From contig BSBM01000179.1 in assembly GCA_027924585.1 (NCBI GenBank), positions 12,562,501-12,626,500 of the forward strand: DNA of 64,000 nucleotides, in the 5' to 3' direction. The number at the start of each line of letters is the position of its first letter. Within the stretch, counting starts at the first letter, position 1. A program made the translations under genes and the position numbers. Positions 1 to 10,352 of this stretch are shown in pieces. The notes beneath the pieces were generated by a model, which did no database searches, was not told the origin of the DNA, and was given only the letters and a program-made list of their open reading frames with translations. The stretch is from Larix kaempferi (lineage: Eukaryota; Streptophyta; Pinopsida; Pinales; Pinaceae).

Positions 1-1
1 A

Positions 2-1063
2 CCAGCGGATTCGCAACCCGAGTGGGCTATCCAGATGGAACATGCACTAGAATGTTACAACTGCACACAAGACTCAAGCGATGAGGATGAAGATCCTCGC
101 AGTATCAATATCGCAGAAACAGAAGGTACACGTGAAGTTGAAGGCCCGCACTTAGAAATCCCAGCTGTAACAGAACCAATCAAGATTAGAAAGAGCAATA
201 TTGGCACAGAAACAGACCCTAAGTTTGCCTCTATTGGAGATTATTGGGATGATGAGACAATTGGCCAACTCACAGACCTATTACATGAGTATCAGGACCT
301 GTTTCCTACCAACTTTACAGAAATGAAGGGAATAGTGGGTGACCTCGGAGTCATGAGAATACCGCTTAAGGAGGACGCTAAGCCGGTTAAGCAACGTCCA
401 TACAGGTTGAATCCGCGGTATAAAGCAAAAGTAAAAGATGAAATAGATAAGATGCTAGCAGCAGGCATCATCGAACCTGTTGAAGAAAGTGAGTGGGTTA
501 GTCCCATGGTAGTACAAGAAAAGAAAACAAAAGGAGACATCAGGATCTGTGTCGACTTGCGCAAACTGAATGATGCATCGCTGCATGACCCATTTCCGAC
601 ACCATTCACTGATGAAGTCTTAGACAATGTTGGAGGACAAGAAATCTATTCATTTACTGATGGCTTTTCAGGCTATCACCAGATAAGAATCCATCCAGAC
701 GACAGGCACAAGACCACATTTGCGACAGAATGGGGCTCCTTTCAGTATACGGTAATGCCCTTTGGTCTTAAGAATGCCCCAGCAATTTTTTCTAGAGTAG
801 TTGTTGCTGTCTTTAAGGAATACATCCATCAATTTCTAGAAGTTTATTTTGATGATTGGACTGTATTTGGACTAGTCAAGAAGCACATAGGAAACCTGCG
901 ATTAATGTTTGAAAAATGTAGACAGCACCAGATTTCCCTTAACCTAAAAAAAATGTATATTTTGTGCGCCTTTTGGTACGTTGTTGGGTCACATTGTGTG
1001 CAGACAAGGCTTGATGGTAGATCCTGCGAAGATCGCCATCATTGTCAATTTACCAGCACCTAA
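2..1063 (+). CDS. Gypsy pol fragment: reverse transcriptase, ends by frameshift
   Basis: The frame is open from the window edge, so the ATG at 35 is internal and not a real start. An acidic linker leads into an RT domain starting near nt 390. Visible RT motifs are DLRKLND in the fingers, [16 protein letters not shown] and [12 protein letters not shown] in the palm, and YFDD at nt 844-855 as the catalytic box. The product would synthesise element cDNA in the cytoplasmic particle. After the run of eight A at 946-953 the frame no longer reads as RT; the family's expected sequence continues one base shifted in the frame of the next entry. Residues after about nt 955 are therefore out-of-frame read-through. 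Confidence 0.9.
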   Translation, partial: PADSQPEWAIQMEHALECYNCTQDSSDEDEDPRSINIAETEGTREVEGPHLEIPAVTEPIKIRKSNIGTETDPKFASIGDYWDDETIGQLTDLLHEYQDLFPTNFTEMKGIVGDLGVMRIPLKEDAKPVKQRPYRLNPRYKAKVKDEIDKMLAAGIIEPVEESEWVSPMVVQEKKTKGDIRICVDLRKLNDASLHDPFPTPFTDEVLDNVGGQEIYSFTDGFSGYHQIRIHPDDRHKTTFATEWGSFQYTVMPFGLKNAPAIFSRVVVAVFKEYIHQFLEVYFDDWTVFGLVKKHIGNLRLMFEKCRQHQISLNLKKMYILCAFWYVVGSHCVQTRLDGRSCEDRHHCQFTST

Positions 1064-2981
1064 CTCAGTAAAGCAGCTGAGAACTACACTTGGTCATACT
1101 GGGTATTACAGAAAGTTTATCAAAGGTTATGCCAAGATTACCGCACCAATGGAGAAATTATTAAAGAAGGATATCAAATTTCAGTGGAATGAGGAATGTC
1201 AGAAGAGTCTTGACGCTCTAAAAGAAAAAATGGTTACAGCACCTATTCTGGTATTTCCAGATTGGAACAAGCCTTTTCATGTTCATGTAGATGCATCTGG
1301 CATCGCACTGGGCATTATTCTCACGCAACCAGGCGAAGGGGGTATTGACCACCCTATCGCATATTCGAGCAGGAGACTATCGACAGCTGAGAAGAATTAC
1401 ACCACCACAGAGAGAGAAGGGTTAGCAATGGTGTATGCCTTACAGAAATTTCGGCACTATTTATTGGGTGCCCCGTTCAAGATGTTCACCGACCATTCTG
1501 CATTAAAGTACTTGGTCAATAAGCCAGTGTTAGGGGGAAGAATATGCAGATGGCTATTGTTGTTCCAGGAATATGATTTTGAAATCATTGTTAAGCCAGG
1601 AAGACTAAATGCAGGACCTGATCACCTGTCAAGGCTAGACTCAGGTGAAGAACCAAGTAATTTAGAGGACAACTTGCCTGATGCGCAATTGTTCTCCATT
1701 CAGGTCGCAGATGAATATTATGGAGACATAATTCAATTCCTTACTACAGGGTGGGCACCACCTGAGTTTACCAAGCAACAAAAGAAACAATTAGTGGTGA
1801 AAGCAGCAGACTTCACCCTGATTGCAGGACACCTCTATAAGTTAGGACCAGATGAAATCTTGCGCAGATGCGTTATGCCCCACGAGAAACAGACCATTCT
1901 TAAGGAAGCACATTCGGGCATCGCAGGAGGCCATTTCGCAGGGAAGCCTACCGCTCAGAAGATCCTAGCAGCAGGACTATGGTGGCCTACATTACATAAA
2001 GACAGTAAAGAGTTTTGCAGATCATGCGATATCTGCCAAAGGACAGGAAAGCCCTCCAGAAGAGATGAAATGCCGTTGCGACCACAGATAACGCTACGCG
2101 CATTCGATAAGTGGGCCATAGACTTCGTGGGTCCTATTAACCCCCCAGGAAAACGAACTGGTGCGAGATATATAATTACAGCAACAGAATACCTCACCAG
2201 GTGGGCTGAGGCGAAAGCAGTCAGGAATTGTGATGCTGCTACAGCAGCACAATTTATTTTTGAAAACATCATCACTAGATTTGGATGCCCAGTGACTTTG
2301 ATGAGTGATCAAGGCACACATTTTTTGAATAGCACCATAGAAGCCTTGACAGAGGAATTTGAAATACAGCACCATAAGAGTACACCTTACCACCCTCAAG
2401 CCAATGGTACGGTGGAGGATTTCAATAAGATATTAGAACATGCTCTTACAAAGATTTGTAACAGTCAAAGGGATGACTGGGACCTCAGAGTTAATGCTGT
2501 ATTATGGGCTTACAGGACCACGTGTAAGAAACTAACAGGGCACACACCTTTCAGCCTGGTATATGGACAAGAGGCTGTTATGCCTATGGAATACATCTTA
2601 CCCAGTCTAAGGATTGCTCAGCTTACAGAGATGGCTGATTCTGATACTTTAGAGGAGAGATTGGCACAGCTGCTCAATCTGGAGGAAAACAGATTTATCG
2701 CAGGATTCCATCAAAAAGTGCAGAAAGCACGAGAAAAAGCTTGGCATGATAGGCATATCAAGAACAAAATCTTTCAGCTTGGAGACTTGGTACTCCTTTA
2801 TGACAGTAAGTTTATAAAGTTCCCTGGAAAATTCAAAACTCATTGGTTAGGACCCTATCAAATCCAGCAAATAACAGATGGAGGTGCTATACAGCTTTGT
2901 ACTATGAGTGGGGAGTTTCTTCCTACCCTGATCAATGGCAGTCGGCTTAAGCTGTATCGCGAAGGCCATGCCACCTCCTAG
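981..2981 (+). CDS. Gypsy pol fragment: RT end, RNase H and integrase
   Basis: Continuation of pol after the frameshift; the true frame joins near nt 954. RNase H shows the first catalytic Asp in HVDASG (nt 1281-1301), the [11 protein letters not shown] helix near 1410 and TDHSALKYL near 1490. The integrase has an H2C2 zinc-binding region (HSGIAGGH near 1912, CRSCDIC near 2017) and a D,D-35-E core: WAIDFVG near 2113, MSDQGTHF near 2300 and the Glu of NGTVEDFNK near 2405. A basic C-terminal region ends at 2981 with no chromodomain. Integrase inserts the element DNA into host chromatin. This 666-residue stretch has no internal stop. Confidence 0.92.
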   Translation: MLGHIVCRQGLMVDPAKIAIIVNLPAPNSVKQLRTTLGHTGYYRKFIKGYAKITAPMEKLLKKDIKFQWNEECQKSLDALKEKMVTAPILVFPDWNKPFHVHVDASGIALGIILTQPGEGGIDHPIAYSSRRLSTAEKNYTTTEREGLAMVYALQKFRHYLLGAPFKMFTDHSALKYLVNKPVLGGRICRWLLLFQEYDFEIIVKPGRLNAGPDHLSRLDSGEEPSNLEDNLPDAQLFSIQVADEYYGDIIQFLTTGWAPPEFTKQQKKQLVVKAADFTLIAGHLYKLGPDEILRRCVMPHEKQTILKEAHSGIAGGHFAGKPTAQKILAAGLWWPTLHKDSKEFCRSCDICQRTGKPSRRDEMPLRPQITLRAFDKWAIDFVGPINPPGKRTGARYIITATEYLTRWAEAKAVRNCDAATAAQFIFENIITRFGCPVTLMSDQGTHFLNSTIEALTEEFEIQHHKSTPYHPQANGTVEDFNKILEHALTKICNSQRDDWDLRVNAVLWAYRTTCKKLTGHTPFSLVYGQEAVMPMEYILPSLRIAQLTEMADSDTLEERLAQLLNLEENRFIAGFHQKVQKAREKAWHDRHIKNKIFQLGDLVLLYDSKFIKFPGKFKTHWLGPYQIQQITDGGAIQLCTMSGEFLPTLINGSRLKLYREGHATS

Positions 2982-3734
2982 CCCTAGCCCAGGAAGGAAG
3001 CAAATGGTGCAGATGCTCAGTGTAGTTGAAATGAAGCATCGCACCCTAAGGAGTCTACACCGGGAAATGCTTCAGATAAGAATTCGCAGCCAGTTTTCCT
3101 GGTGGTTGCGATAATTTTGATAAGAGGCGAGTTTTTGGCACTTTCCACTTCCAGACGATGCGATATCTTATCGCAGAGGACAGAAAACAGATTGATGCGA
3201 TATCAAATTTTGAATTGATCAGAGGGCTAGTCACTTCGCCATCTGACAAGCATTAACTGCACGGCTGACAAGTATCTGTTGTACTAAGATTTGGCAGCAG
3301 TACGACGATTCTTCTAGATTTGGAAAATCCGATGCGACATCACTCCGGCGCACAGTTTCCCAGCGAAATTTGAAACGGTGTTTGCAATAAATAGGCGCGG
3401 GGTGCTGTCTTGTCTATGCATTAAATACCGCCAACGGGTCCAGTCACTGGTCCGTTGCCATTTGAAATTCCGCCTGATGATAAATACACGTTCTATTCAA
3501 AGCACGGGGCTACTTAGTCATTTTCACCAAAAGAGTTGAGCGCAGTTGAGCCGAGCCAAGCGTATTCTTAGCAGAGTTCCGAACAGGGAAACTAGAAACA
3601 GTTGCAGACTCTGATTTGCAGTAAGATTAGCAATCATAGGAAGTCCAGAGTACCACAGGGGAAGGCGCCTCGCGCCAGACGAGCCTCTCGAAGACGTGTT
3701 GCAGAGATTCCAAAGGGGTGGAATTGAGTGCGCT
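2982..3734 (+). other. untranslated spacer between pol and the extra ORF
   Basis: About 750 bases without a convincing reading frame, in the position that Athila and Tat elements use before their extra 3' ORF. It contains many GCGATA and TATCGC words that recur in the LTR. The extra ORF would need splicing, re-initiation or its own promoter; no decisive signal is visible. Minus-strand open stretches here look like chance frames. Confidence 0.6.
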
Positions 3735-6527
3735 ATGACTTCAGTTGTGGCGGAGAAAGGAAAGAAAATTGCTGCTGGCTCTTCGACCATACGCCAGTCG
3801 CCGAGAACCTTAGCTAATATGGAACGTAGCGAGACCCTGAATAGCACAGAGTCAGAAGAATAGGAGCAGGAACTTCCGGAAGAAGTTACAGTCACTACCA
3901 TATACTTCCCACCGAGAGTAGAGAATGCGCCAGCGATCGTCCTTCCAAGAGACTTTAAATATGAACTCATACTCCCGCCGCTGGATAACCGAGTGAAGGA
4001 AGAAGGTAACTTGTGGGGGAATATGCATGCTGTTAAGTTTACTGATTATAATCTGAGAGATTATACGCTGTACCCACAATTCCGCCGCGATCGTTATATG
4101 ACGATTCAGAGGAACCCAAGGACACAGCACGATGAGTTCGTCCCCATGGACCATGTAAGCCATTTAGTACCGTCGGGACTGCTCAATCTCCTGGAGATTC
4201 CACACTTCGAACGGGGCCTGGAGGTCAATGCTGTGGTGCGGACGCTACTTTCATGCGTGCATGGCGGTTACTTATGGTTGGGTAACCGAATAGATGTCAA
4301 TGTTGACCTCATTCACCGCATTACCGGTCTGTCGAAGACTGGTTTCGACCCGCAGATAAATATTGATGGCGCCACAAAGGATACCAGGCTCTCAACCAAG
4401 CAGGTTGCGGAGTACAAGCTGCAAAGAGGAGGTCGCGCCTATGATGTCAATTCAATACAGGATGACGCCTTGCGGTTTACTGTTAGTCTGTTGGCCGGAA
4501 AACTCCTTCTCAAGGTGAGGCCGAAGGAGGTCACAGGCTCAGTTATCCGCCTAGCGATCGAAGTCATAAACGGTAAACCTTACAACTGGAGTTTATTTTT
4601 GTTAAATAGTTTCTTTCAAGACTGTGCGCAGGCGCAGCAGGATCCACTTCACAGCTTCCACTTCTCGTGGCTGCTGATCCTTATGGCTTTCATTGGATGG
4701 AAAGAGCCGCCCAATTCGCAGTTTCCACAACTGCCGCCAGGGGCGTGCAGAGGGTCGAGGTACTCCAATCTTTGGGCGAGTAGTCACCCAGAGAAACACA
4801 AGAATAACGCAATGGTATTCCATGAATATTATACGCTATTGCTTGAATCCGTCGCAACGATTCCGCGTTTCGACTCGCCGGTCGTTGATCTTTATCAGTC
4901 CAAGCTGGAATTTAAAGTCGACAGGGATAAAACCTACATCAGACCCAAAGGATTCAGGAAACATAACGAATGGGCCCCCGGCCCATATCGCATGGAAATC
5001 CAGCAGGTCGAAGATACCATTAAGAACTATTTCGATGAGGACATGAAACAAATGTATGATGATCTATCCTCTGGCCTAGTTCCAGTTGATCCCCCAGCTG
5101 AGGATCCAGAAGATGTTCAGGAGGTAGATCCTAAAGACAAAGAGAAAGAACCAATGGGTTCTAAGAGAAAGGCTATTGAAGGCCCTTCTCCGGTGCGAGC
5201 AAAGAAGAAGAGAACAAAGGCGGTTACTTCCGACGAACCGCAGGCACCAGTCATGACAGAGGATGAGTATGATCTCATCGCCAGCCGAATACAGGAGAAG
5301 ATGCGGGATAAATTCGCTGCGATTCAGTCATCGCAGGATCGTATGCGCATCAGCCTCGACAACAAACTGCGAGAGTTGAAGGCAATCACTGAGAAGACTG
5401 CTTCCATGCAGATTCAGCCAGCTCCAACTGCAGTCGCAGAAAGTTCGCAGCCCCCTTCGCAGAGCAGAGAAGAAAGCATTGCAAGGGACCGCACGAACAT
5501 TGTTCGTATACCACCGGGAAGTATTAAGTTCCCTGTACCTATGGAAGTGCAGATGGTTCATCCTCTTGAGGTGAACCTACCAGAGGTACCTATGGATCAG
5601 TTGTACGAAATTTTCCAGCAGATAGGAACGGAGCTGAGGCACAGAGAACAAGTCACATATGAGCAAAATGTTTTGCTGTCTAACGACAATGTGCAGCTCA
5701 TTGCGCAGCATGAGGCAGAGAGTGCCCAGTTGACGCAATATGTTCAGCGAGAGCAGGATGTCTCTCTTGTTTTAAAGAATATCGCAGCAGAGCTTCCGCA
5801 GTGCGATATCAGGCCTGAGTTAGAAATAACTCAAAAGATCAGAAAAATAGCGGAAAGAGCAAAGGCTCTAGATGAAGAGAAGAGAAAGATGGAGGAAGAA
5901 TACGAAGCAAGGATTGCTGCACTAGAAGCAAATAAGCCACCTACTCCAGAGGAGATCCAAGAAGCACGAGTGCAAGCTTTCAGGGTTGTACAGACACAGA
6001 TGCACTGTCGGGTGGAAGCAGCAGAGGCCATCCTGGAGGATGCATCAAAGACATGGCTGGAGCTAGAGGAGCTCCCACAGAAAGCCGAGCTCGATCAGCA
6101 CATTAAGCACTATGAAGATGCGATATCAAGAGCTGAAGAAGAGTACAAGGGCTTGAGTGCTCTTGCGAAGATAAGAAAGAAAGGAGAAATCACACAAATT
6201 CAGCAGCAGGTGCAGAAATACAGAGAACAGCAGATCAACCTGGCTAACGAAGTTAGCCCGCATGAAAGCAAAATCGCACATCTGGTTGATGAACTGGAGC
6301 AAAAGGTGAAAAGCTTCACCTCAAGTAAAGGAGTCATTGAGGGCACAGAGGACTCCTTGGTAACCGCTGAGCTGCTCAGCGCAGCGCAGGAAGAAGTAAC
6401 ACACATGGATGAAAGTATTAAAGCGCTTAAGGCACAATTCGCAGCAATCTCACGAGCAGCAAAGGATAAGCTTAGGCAGATGAATCAGGCTGTTGTTGCA
6501 AGTGGCTCGGGGACGAGCCACAAGTAA
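3735..6527 (+). CDS. extra 3' ORF of the Gypsy element: globular N-terminal part plus long coiled coil, one in-frame TAG
   Basis: I place the start at the ATG at 3735, because the frame is open from there for about 930 codons except for a TAG at 3861-3863 (codon 43). N-terminal half: a folded-looking region with VVRTLLSCVHGGYLWLGNR and VDLIHRITGLSKTGF, resembling the plant-transposon domains that accompany Gypsy elements; I cannot name a family. Middle: an acidic linker, then a basic Lys/Arg-rich stretch (KRKAIEG, AKKKRTKAV) that could be a nuclear localisation signal. C-terminal half: a long heptad-rich coiled coil rich in E, Q, K and A, ending in a Ser/Gly tail. No transmembrane segment is evident, so an envelope role is not supported. 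It stops 13 bases before the LTR. The TAG may derive from CAG, since the context reads GAA TAG GAG CAG GAA. Confidence 0.75.
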
Positions 6528-6530
6528 GTG

Positions 6531-6540
6531 TTAGGGGAGT
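6531..6540 (+). other. polypurine tract of the Gypsy element
   Basis: TTAGGGGAGT directly precedes TGTTGG at 6541. An AGGGGAG run immediately upstream of the TG of a 3' LTR is the usual plus-strand primer of LTR elements. Confidence 0.65.
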
Positions 6541-6984
6541 TGTTGGAGAGAACTTCCGCAGCATTTAGGAAGCTGCTAATTTTGGGAAGGATAACTAATT
6601 TTGGAGAGAAAGTACCAATTTTGGCGGTAAGACAAAGATATCGCCGTAGCACAAATTCCGGCGGGAATCACGGCGATAGGTACAGAAAAGTCAAGCATGT
6701 GGTACAAAGAAGAGGCCGAAGGGAGAGCTCAACCACCGCAATAAAGGCGCCGGAGATGAAGAGAGGGTTCAGCTACCCTCATTAAAGAAGAAGGACTACA
6801 GTCAGCGTTGCTTGAACCAAGAAGAAGCGACGGGCCGATGCATTAAAGACTAAGGACTGCAGGAAGCGGCGACGAGACAGAAGGCGGCCATGGAAGTACA
6901 GCCAGTTGACTGTAAGTGGTTAGGGTTGAGTCACTGTTGGGATAAGGCCCACAGTTTTGTAACTGCGATGAGACCTTCGGGCCA

Positions 6985-6997
6985 TCTATATATAGTA
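6985..6997 (+). promoter_or_regulatory. probable TATA box of the Gypsy LTR
   Basis: TCTATATATAGTA lies about 450 bases into the LTR, a normal position for the promoter in U3. Transcription would start about 25-35 bases downstream. In this 3' copy it could fire outward into the LINE. Confidence 0.55.
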
Positions 6998-7751
6998 GTC
7001 TTTTTATAGGATAAGGGGTTGGCCACATAGCGATAGAGACATCAGGTAGATGCTAGTCAAGTCTTTTGTTGTTGCAAGCCTGAACATCCCTGAGACGACA
7101 AGGGCCGACCTGTTGAGAGAGTGCAATCCGCAGGGATTGCGAGAGGAAGAGAGTGCACTGTAGAGGCAAGAAGAGAAAAGAGGTCTATAGAGAAGGGCTC
7201 CCACTGAGGTGGAGTTTCCCAGAAGACCCCTGTTGTAAAGAGTGGAACGGAGCTGTGTTTATTCCCCGAGTTGTAAGCAAGAACCGCAGTTCCCCTGGGC
7301 GTAGTCTCTGCCCTGGGAGTATCAAGGTGCTTATCTAAGTAGCACTATTGTAATTGTGTAGCCATTGATCTCATTCATGTGTTTGTGCTATATATATGAA
7401 TGCTTCAAATCTGTTATAAGTAATGTACATGGTCGTCAGTTAGCTTCTGAATGATGTATAACAATTGCGATAATCATAGCTAACCTCTTTGCGAACTAGA
7501 TAAGTGTTAAACAGAGGTTAATGTGCGAGTAAGAACTGAATATGAGGCATGAATGGTTTATTTAGACATTGCGCAAAGTAATGTTCTACCTAGTTACGTG
7601 TTGCGAGATATCAAGGGTCGAGTTCATTAGCGAGGGCTAGGCTTGTAGGCTGAATGTTGTTGCTAACTGCAGTACCAGGATAAGGGTAGCTAAGACCACC
7701 TATTAACCCAGGAAGCGGTCAAAGTTCGCTTGCCGCAGGAACTAGAAGGGG

Positions 7752-7838
7752 AAGATATCGCACCTACGATATCTTGGGTATCGCTAGACGGTTTCACATA
7801 GGGAAAGACTTATCGCATTCCCTGCATACCGCGATAAG
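7752..7838 (+). repeat. two GATATC/TATCGC hairpins in the LTR
   Basis: AAGATATCG (7752-7760) and CGATATCTT (7767-7775) form a perfect 9-bp stem with a 6-nt loop. CTTATCGC (7809-7816) and GCGATAAG (7831-7838) form a perfect 8-bp stem with a 14-nt loop. They lie in the downstream part of the LTR and would be in the RNA. Confidence 0.6.
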
Positions 7839-8097
7839 ACAGAGGCGTAGCCGGAGTAATGGAATGAGATAGACAGCTTCTGTGAAAGGGGTTAAGGAGG
7901 GTTTAACCACCCTGGATGCCTCGGAACTTGGCTGAGGACACTTGAGTCTTCTGCCTCCCATTAGAATCACTTCGGGTGAGACTTCAGGTTGCTTCTGCGA
8001 CCTGTTGCCGAAAGGGCCAGTGAGCTAAGGGTTCTGTTGGTCTAAAAGAGTACCGCCAGCCCGGGTCTGTCCAGAGAGAAAGGATAAAAGATCAACA

Positions 8098-8496
8098 GCT
8101 ATTAAACAGGTTTTACATACCTTGTTCCCTCTTGAAGTGCGTGATCTCTGTCAGGGATTAACCTACTTGGGTTACTATATGAAACAGAATGCATATCTTG
8201 TTACTGATTGGATGTGGATAATTCAAAAGGTGGAGAGCAGGGTTCTTGTTTGGAAAAATCGTAAGCTCTCCTTGGCTGGCAGACTCGTTCTCTTAAATTT
8301 GGTTTTGTCAAGTTTGCCTATTTATTGGTTTAGCCTTGCACAGGTTTCGATGATCATTTTACACTTGATTCGAAAGCTAATGTTCAATTTCTTATGGAAG
8401 GGAAAATCACACTATCAAGGCTGTCATCTTGTGTCTTGGGAGCAAATATCCAGACCAAAGTCGGATGGGGGTTGGGGTATCCGAAATCTTTTCTAG
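8098..8496 (+). pseudogene. LINE reverse transcriptase, thumb/connection region
   Basis: Typical plant LINE motifs after the RT palm: GLTYLGYYMK, KLSLAGRLVLLNLVLSSLPIY, MFNFLWKG and GGWGIRNL. These belong to the part of RVT_1 that follows the catalytic box. The frame ends at TAG 8494-8496, after which homology carries on in the same frame, so the stop is a point lesion. There is no real start here; upstream coding sequence is cut by the Gypsy insertion. Confidence 0.85.
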
Positions 8497-8514
8497 GTCT
8501 ACAAAGCCTTACAC

Positions 8515-9429
8515 TTGAAGTCTTTGTGGTGGGGCCTGAATGATGGGGGTTTGTGGGGAAGGCTGATCCGTGACAAATACTTATATCCCTTGTCTTTTAT
8601 GCTTTGGATTCACTATGGTAAGCATTTGAAGTGTCACTCCTCAGTAATTTGGAAAGGCTTGGTGGCTATGCTGCCCCTTCTACAACGATGTTTATTCTGG
8701 AAGGTGGGCAATGGTTACCAGATCTGTATTGGTAGGGATCGCATTCTTGGTCATCCTGCATCACACATCTCTGCTGATACTAGTCATGCTTTAAAAGATA
8801 TGGGATTACTCTTTCTAAATCAAATCTGGAAGTTTCCTCCTGGTCCTAATTCGTTGGATTTTTGGTTAAGTGCTGTGGATTTACGGCTGGATGGTGCGGT
8901 GGCAACAGACTGGAACAACTTTATAGATGGTTTACGACATGCTGGCATCTGCCTTACTACTGATTTGGACTTCCCATGTTGGGACTATGGTATCGGGGAT
9001 GGCTCTATTAGTGCAGCACAAGCATACAGACTGCTGACTTCGGAGGTAGTAAAACAAAAGTTGGAATGGTGGCACCGGTTAATTTGGAAGCGGGAGATTC
9101 AGGGTAAGATCCGAATCTTCATTTGGCTGGCATTGAACTATAAAGTTAATACTGGGGATAGATATAGACTCCACGGGGGTATGGGTCCATCAGTATGCTA
9201 CTTATGCCTAAACGCTGAGGAGACATGCGACCACTTATTTGATATCTGCTCATACACAAAACAACTTTGGGAGGAGGTCTCCTGTTCTTCAGATTATCAC
9301 TGCGAGTGGAATGGTTGCTTGTTGTCGGAATGCTTATTCAATTGGTCTGGTAGATATAAATCAGCTATGAATTTTCCTGCTTGTTTTATTTGGGGAGTTT
9401 GGAGACTCAGAAACTCTATACTTTTTTAA
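8515..9429 (+). pseudogene. LINE ORF2 middle part with zinc-binding (zf-RVT) region
   Basis: Same frame as the preceding RT part. It begins in KSLWWGL, the usual continuation of RNLF..KAL, and runs through the linker with FWKVGNG and IGRDRILG. The zf-RVT-like region follows: WKREIQGKIRIFIWLALN, then CYLC near nt 9196 and CDHLFDIC near 9228-9250, the Cys/His spacing of that domain. This part of plant LINE proteins is thought to bind template RNA. It ends at TAA 9427-9429 within a region that should continue into RNase H. Confidence 0.85.
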
Positions 9430-9450
9430 CATAAATCTTCTTCCTTTGCA

Positions 9451-10005
9451 ATGGCGGTGACATATATTAGAGGTTTTATGACAGGAACGTTGTGGAAGAC
9501 ATTTTCGCCTAGTGCTGTGTTAAAAAGTCCTCCGGTTTATGTCTCAAAAAACTTGGTGGGTTTTTTTGAAGGGGTAGCTCAGTTAGGTAGCTGTGGCGCA
9601 GGTTGTTTGATAAAACTGGATGAGAAACAAAGGATCCACTTATATCTGGGTTGTGGTAAGGGGAACAATACAAGAGCTGAGCTTTTAGCATTGTGGGGTA
9701 TCCTCTATTTGGCAAATTTTCTAGGGATCAATAACATTGCAGTTTTTGGGGACTCCACAGCTATTATAGATTGGGTATCAAATAGACACAGGTTACAGGT
9801 CTCATCTCTTACTACTTGGAAATTAAAGATTGAGACTCTTCTTGCATGGTTTACATCTGCTACCTTTTTCCAGGTGAACGTAACTTTTAATCAGGCAACA
9901 GATCGCCTTTCAAAAAAAGGTCTTAAGCTAGCAGAGGGCATAGCGGTTCTCCAATTTTTGTTTGGTGACCAGCTTGTGGAGGAGAAGTTGGTCACTATAT
10001 ATTGA
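9451..10005 (+). pseudogene. LINE C-terminal RNase H
   Basis: Same frame as the two preceding blocks. RNase H features: GAGCLIK in the first strand, NNTRAELLALWGIL containing the catalytic Glu, VFGDSTAIIDW containing the catalytic Asp, and a final TDRLSKKGL, where the family usually has a catalytic Asp next to Ala-Ser-Lys. The residue at the first catalytic position (normally D in the DG/DA strand) is not obvious, so activity is doubtful. It would remove RNA from the RNA-DNA hybrid during target-primed reverse transcription. Confidence 0.82.
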
Positions 10006-10352
10006 TTGTGGCTTCCTCCATGTTTTGTTTTTCCCTTTTTTGTTTTCAGTTAGGCCTCGAAATTAGGATAGCTTTTTTGGTGATATAGCATCCTATAGAG
10101 ACAATGTATCTATGGGCTGATGCATTTTAAATCAGAGCTTATTTTTTTGGAGAATAGACATATGTTTAAATTGCTCTGTGGTTTATACTTGGATAAATTT
10201 TATTGGGATCACACTTGTAATAGTGGGGATAGATGGAGTGGCCTCAATATGAGACACTGGGTTAAAATGACTCTGTCAAGCGACTTGAGATTATGTAGTT
10301 TCTTTGACTCATAATTGAATAGCAAGAAACTTTTTTCTTTTAGAAAAAAAAA
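10006..10352 (+). other. LINE 3' untranslated region with A-run
   Basis: About 340 T-rich bases after the stop, ending with nine A at 10344-10352, followed by TATATA. No polyadenylation signal stands out. I place the LINE 3' end here by the A-run; the true end could be tens of bases away. Confidence 0.5.

Larger units (their letters stand above)
1..8097 (+). mobile_element. Ty3/Gypsy LTR retrotransposon, Tat/Athila-like, 5' end outside the window
   Basis: Seen: RT, RNase H and integrase in Gypsy order, then a 0.75-kb spacer, a very large extra ORF on the same strand, a polypurine tract and a 3' LTR ending at 8097. No chromodomain follows the integrase, which with the extra 3' ORF fits the non-chromodomain Tat/Athila group (family knowledge). 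The 5' LTR, primer site, gag and protease lie left of the window, so length and target duplication cannot be checked. The right boundary is sharp because LINE coding sequence resumes in frame at 8098. The copy is inactive: one frameshift in RT and one TAG in the extra ORF. Confidence 0.88.
6541..8097 (+). repeat. 3' LTR of the Gypsy element
   Basis: The LTR starts TGTTGGAGAG after the polypurine tract and ends AAGATCAACA, giving 5-bp terminal inverted repeats TGTTG/CAACA and a length of 1557 bp. The right end is fixed independently by LINE coding sequence that begins at 8098. The matching 5' LTR is off-window. Small ORFs inside it are not counted as genes. Confidence 0.8.
8098..10352 (+). mobile_element. 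L1-type LINE, 3' half, split by the Gypsy insertion
   Basis: Contains the end of RT, a zf-RVT-like Cys/His region and a type I RNase H in one reading frame, the arrangement of plant L1 LINEs that carry RNase H. The frame continues upstream without a stop to exactly 8098, where the Gypsy LTR ends, so the Gypsy element apparently landed in this ORF and the endonuclease and most of RT should lie left of the window. The 3' end is taken at the A-run at 10344-10352. Two in-frame stops show the copy is dead. Confidence 0.82.
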
